The notes under the pieces are model-generated. The model saw nothing but the letters and a program-made list of their open reading frames with translations. It searched no databases and was not told the DNA's origin. 9,858 bases of DNA from JAVBUZ01 sp031554725. GTDB lineage: Bacteria > Bacillota > Clostridia > Lachnospirales > Lachnospiraceae. The position numbers and the translations under genes were made by a program. This document shows, in pieces, positions 7,753 to 9,858 of this stretch (position 1 is its first letter; every line of letters begins with the position of its first letter). Location: NCBI GenBank assembly GCA_031554725.1, contig JAVBUZ010000235.1, positions 1 to 9,858 of the forward strand. The letters run 5' to 3'.

Positions 7753-8580
7753 ATGGCTACAAAAATAAAAAAAAGCATACTTTATATTCTTCTAATCCTA
7801 CTTGCAGTTATCTGCCTGCTACCATTTTTACTTATGATTGTAAATGCCACACGAAGCGGTAGAGAAATCATGACAAGCTTTACTTTGATTCCAGGACATA
7901 GTACCGCAGAAAACTGGACAGCAGTTTCAAGCTTCTTTAACCTTTTTGCAGGTATGTGGAACAGTGTTAAAATTGCAGTGCCAGCTACCATATTAACCGC
8001 TTACTTTTCATCTATGACAGCATATGCACTAGCAATTTATGATTTTAGAGGAAAGAATGTTATCTTTGCAACCATCCTAGTATTTATGATGATTCCCGGG
8101 CAGCTAGGACTTCTAGGTTTCTATAACTTAGTTAGAACATTACACATGGTAGATTCATATATGCCACTTATTATTCCAGCAATTGCAGCGCCAGGTACCG
8201 TATTCTTTCTAAGACAGTATACCCTTTCTGCATTGCCACCAAGCTTATTAGAAGCAGCTAGAATTGATGGAGCAAGTGAGCTACATATCTTCCATAGAAT
8301 TGTACTTCCTATTATATCCCCAGGTATTGCAACCATGGCAATTGGTGCATTTATCGGTAACTGGAACTCCTACTTAGTACCTCTTATCTTAATTAATTCA
8401 CCAAAGAAATTTACATTACCAGTTATGATTGCATCACTTAATTCATCAAAGGATATTGCAACCAATCAGGGTGCAATTTACCTAGCAGTAGCAATATCAG
8501 TAATACCTGTTTTAATTGTCTTTTCTTTCTGCTCAAAATACATTATTAGTAGCATTTCAGCAGGAAGTGTAAAAGAATAA
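7753..8580 (+). CDS. CUT1 sugar ABC transporter permease, MalG/UgpE/LacG type
   Basis: A 275-residue inner-membrane permease, the usual length for the second CUT1 subunit. Six membrane segments are visible at roughly 9-29, 73-95, 104-125, 138-156, 187-207 and 241-262. The EAA loop EAARIDGASELHIFHR (167-182) is the binding surface for the ATPase. The periplasmic-side stretch between the first two segments carries the GREIMTSFTLIPG-like sequence (36-48) common in MalG-type proteins. It begins 2 bp after the first permease and ends 36 bp before a strong terminator, so it is the last gene of the cluster. It should form a heterodimer with the preceding permease and take substrate from the lipoprotein encoded at 5275. 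Firmicutes CUT1 systems often use a shared MsmK-type ATPase encoded elsewhere, which fits the absence of one here. Confidence 0.93.
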   Translation: MATKIKKSILYILLILLAVICLLPFLLMIVNATRSGREIMTSFTLIPGHSTAENWTAVSSFFNLFAGMWNSVKIAVPATILTAYFSSMTAYALAIYDFRGKNVIFATILVFMMIPGQLGLLGFYNLVRTLHMVDSYMPLIIPAIAAPGTVFFLRQYTLSALPPSLLEAARIDGASELHIFHRIVLPIISPGIATMAIGAFIGNWNSYLVPLILINSPKKFTLPVMIASLNSSKDIATNQGAIYLAVAISVIPVLIVFSFCSKYIISSISAGSVKE

Positions 8581-8615
8581 ATTGGCATTATCCTTCCTAG
8601 AAAAAATATATTTGC

Positions 8616-8667
8616 AGAGTTGCAAGCACCCCCCAAGTGCTTGCAACTTTGTTGTTATTTTGTTATT
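8616..8667 (+). terminator. Rho-independent terminator after the permeases
   Basis: A long stem pairs 8616-8629 with 8637-8650: 14 bp with a single G-T wobble, including the perfect 11-bp core GTTGCAAGCAC/GTGCTTGCAAC. The 7-nt loop is C-rich. A T-rich tract (TTTGTTGTTATTTTGTTATT) runs from 8648 to 8667. On the opposite strand an A-rich flank (8601-8613) would supply a more distant U-tract, so weak bidirectional action is possible. It separates the transporter operon from the following solute-binding gene. Confidence 0.93.
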
Positions 8668-8697
8668 GTGAAAGTAAGAAAGTTGCGAAAGGCGATT

Positions 8698-9858
8698 ATG
8701 CATATGAAGAAAAAAATGAGTTTGTTAATGCTAACACTTATGGTCTTGATGTTTTGTTTTGGGTGTGGCAAGGAGCAGACGAAGGATACAAAAAAATCAA
8801 GTGGTTTTAGCGAAGATATAAGTGAAGAAAATGGGGAAATACCAGGGTGGCAGTTACATGCAGATGACAAGGTAACGCTAGAATGGTATATTAACTTTTC
8901 ATGGTATACAACTCCTTGGGGAGAAAATTTAGTTTCCCAAAAGATAACGGAAGATACAGGAATAACCATTGATTTTATTTCCCCCATGGGAAATGAGTCG
9001 GAGAAATTTAATGCTCTAATTTCCTCAGATACTTTACCGGATATTATTACCTTAGGCTGGTGGGAACCTCAGCTAGATGAAATGATAGACAAGAAAATGG
9101 TTTATGCTTTAAATGAGCTGGCAGATGAATACGATACTTATTTTTGGAAGGTGGCAGATGAGCAGGTGGTCAATGCCCATTCCAGCGAGGATGGTAATTG
9201 CTATTCTTATCCCAACTCCTCCTATGTACCATCTGATTATGATAACTATGATAATATTGCAAGTAATCAGACCTTTTTGGTACGAAAGGACATATATGAG
9301 GCCATAGGAAGCCCTGATATGACTACTCCTGAAGGCTATAAGGCGGCAGTGAAAAAAGCGGCAGAATTGTTTCCAGAGGTGGATGGATATCCAATGATTC
9401 CAATAGGAGCACATATTTTTACTGATACAGGCTGCGATTCCTTTGATAAGCATTTGCAGAATTTTTTGGCTGTACCCTTTGAAGTGGATGGCGAATATTA
9501 TGACAGACATACGGATAAAGATTATATTATGTGGCTAAAAACTTTTCGGGAGCTTGGCGCTGAGGGTTATTTAAAGGAAGATATTTTTATTGACCAAAGA
9601 ACGCAGATGGAAGAAAAGATGGCAAGAGGGCAATATTTTTGCATGATTTATCAGCGCACAGATATGGCGTCTCAGCAAGCCCTTCTTTATGCAAAAGATC
9701 CTAATAAAATATACATGGCTGTGGATGGTCCTAAAAATAGTAAGGGCGACAACTATAGGCTACCAGGTGCAGGCATCAATGGGTGGACGGTTACCCTCAT
9801 ATCCAAAAATTGTGAGAGACCAGATAGAGCCATTGAACTTTTTTCATACTTTATGAGT
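8698..9858 (+). CDS. Solute-binding lipoprotein, LplA/YtcQ-like, partial (end outside window)
   Basis: The frame is open from ATG 8698 to the right edge, giving 387 visible residues. An N-terminal MKKK n-region and hydrophobic core lead to FGCGKEQ, where the Cys at residue 23 (21 if counted from the ATG at 8704) is the probable lipidation site. The lipobox is degenerate: Gly at -1, but Phe at -2 and Cys at -3. AAAGG at 8688-8692 is spaced better for 8698 than for 8704, though either start is possible. The mature part starts with a WYINFSWYTTPWG stretch, then ITEDTGITIDF and SDTLPDIITLGWW, and ends near GWTVTLISKNCERPDRAIELF. These match the long (about 500-570 residue) solute-binding proteins often paired with LplB/YtcP-type permeases, so roughly a quarter to a third is probably missing. 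It differs from the binding protein at 5275 and sits beyond a terminator, suggesting a separate transporter. Ligand unknown. Confidence 0.88.
   Translation, partial: MHMKKKMSLLMLTLMVLMFCFGCGKEQTKDTKKSSGFSEDISEENGEIPGWQLHADDKVTLEWYINFSWYTTPWGENLVSQKITEDTGITIDFISPMGNESEKFNALISSDTLPDIITLGWWEPQLDEMIDKKMVYALNELADEYDTYFWKVADEQVVNAHSSEDGNCYSYPNSSYVPSDYDNYDNIASNQTFLVRKDIYEAIGSPDMTTPEGYKAAVKKAAELFPEVDGYPMIPIGAHIFTDTGCDSFDKHLQNFLAVPFEVDGEYYDRHTDKDYIMWLKTFRELGAEGYLKEDIFIDQRTQMEEKMARGQYFCMIYQRTDMASQQALLYAKDPNKIYMAVDGPKNSKGDNYRLPGAGINGWTVTLISKNCERPDRAIELFSYFMS

Noticed and set aside
8652..8680. Possible promoter TTGTTA with TAAGAA 17 bp downstream, before the last gene
   Set aside because: The -10 match is poor and the first box falls inside the terminator T-tract, so I do not annotate it.
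9109..9510. 133-codon open frame on the minus strand
   Set aside because: It overlaps the second binding-protein gene on the opposite strand. Its Ile/His-rich composition is typical of an antisense shadow.

Overview
The window looks like chromosomal DNA from a low-to-moderate GC, Gram-positive anaerobe of the Clostridia, most likely Lachnospiraceae-like. The evidence is the A-rich codon use with AGA for arginine, strong AAGGAGGA ribosome binding sites, lipoprotein-type solute-binding proteins, and CUT1 sugar permeases without a dedicated ATPase. Every gene I can support lies on the + strand. No tRNA, rRNA, CRISPR array, insertion sequence or phage gene is visible.

Layout. (1) Positions 1-675 hold the C-terminal 224 residues of a GH94-type disaccharide/oligosaccharide phosphorylase whose start lies left of the window. 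(2) 698-3802 encodes a 1034-residue giant phosphorylase that resembles the GH161/GH149 beta-1,3-oligoglucan phosphorylases. (3) 3824-5164 encodes a cytoplasmic GH30 glycosidase. These three genes are 21-22 bp apart and look like one operon. (4) A 110-bp gap (5165-5274) carries promoter-like boxes and a small palindrome. It is followed by a lipoprotein solute-binding protein (5275-6675) and two CUT1 permeases (6773-7750 and 7753-8580). An RNA-structured spacer (6676-6772) separates the binding protein from the permeases. (5) A strong intrinsic terminator (8616-8667) ends the cluster. (6) A second solute-binding lipoprotein of a different, longer type begins at about 8698 and runs off the right edge.

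How the parts could work together (inference). The lipoprotein and two permeases import a beta-linked gluco-oligosaccharide, powered by an ATPase encoded elsewhere. In the cytoplasm the GH30 enzyme removes linkages or branches that phosphorylases cannot cleave. The giant phosphorylase shortens longer chains to glucose-1-phosphate, and the GH94 enzyme phosphorolyses the short remainder. Two phosphorylases plus GH30 suggest a laminarin- or yeast-type beta-1,3/1,6-glucan oligosaccharide. The linkage specificity cannot be read from the sequence alone.

The best candidates for something undescribed are the divergent giant phosphorylase with its intracellular GH30 partner, and the branched RNA element in the spacer between the binding protein and the permeases. 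One arm of that element can alternatively pair with the permease Shine-Dalgarno sequence.
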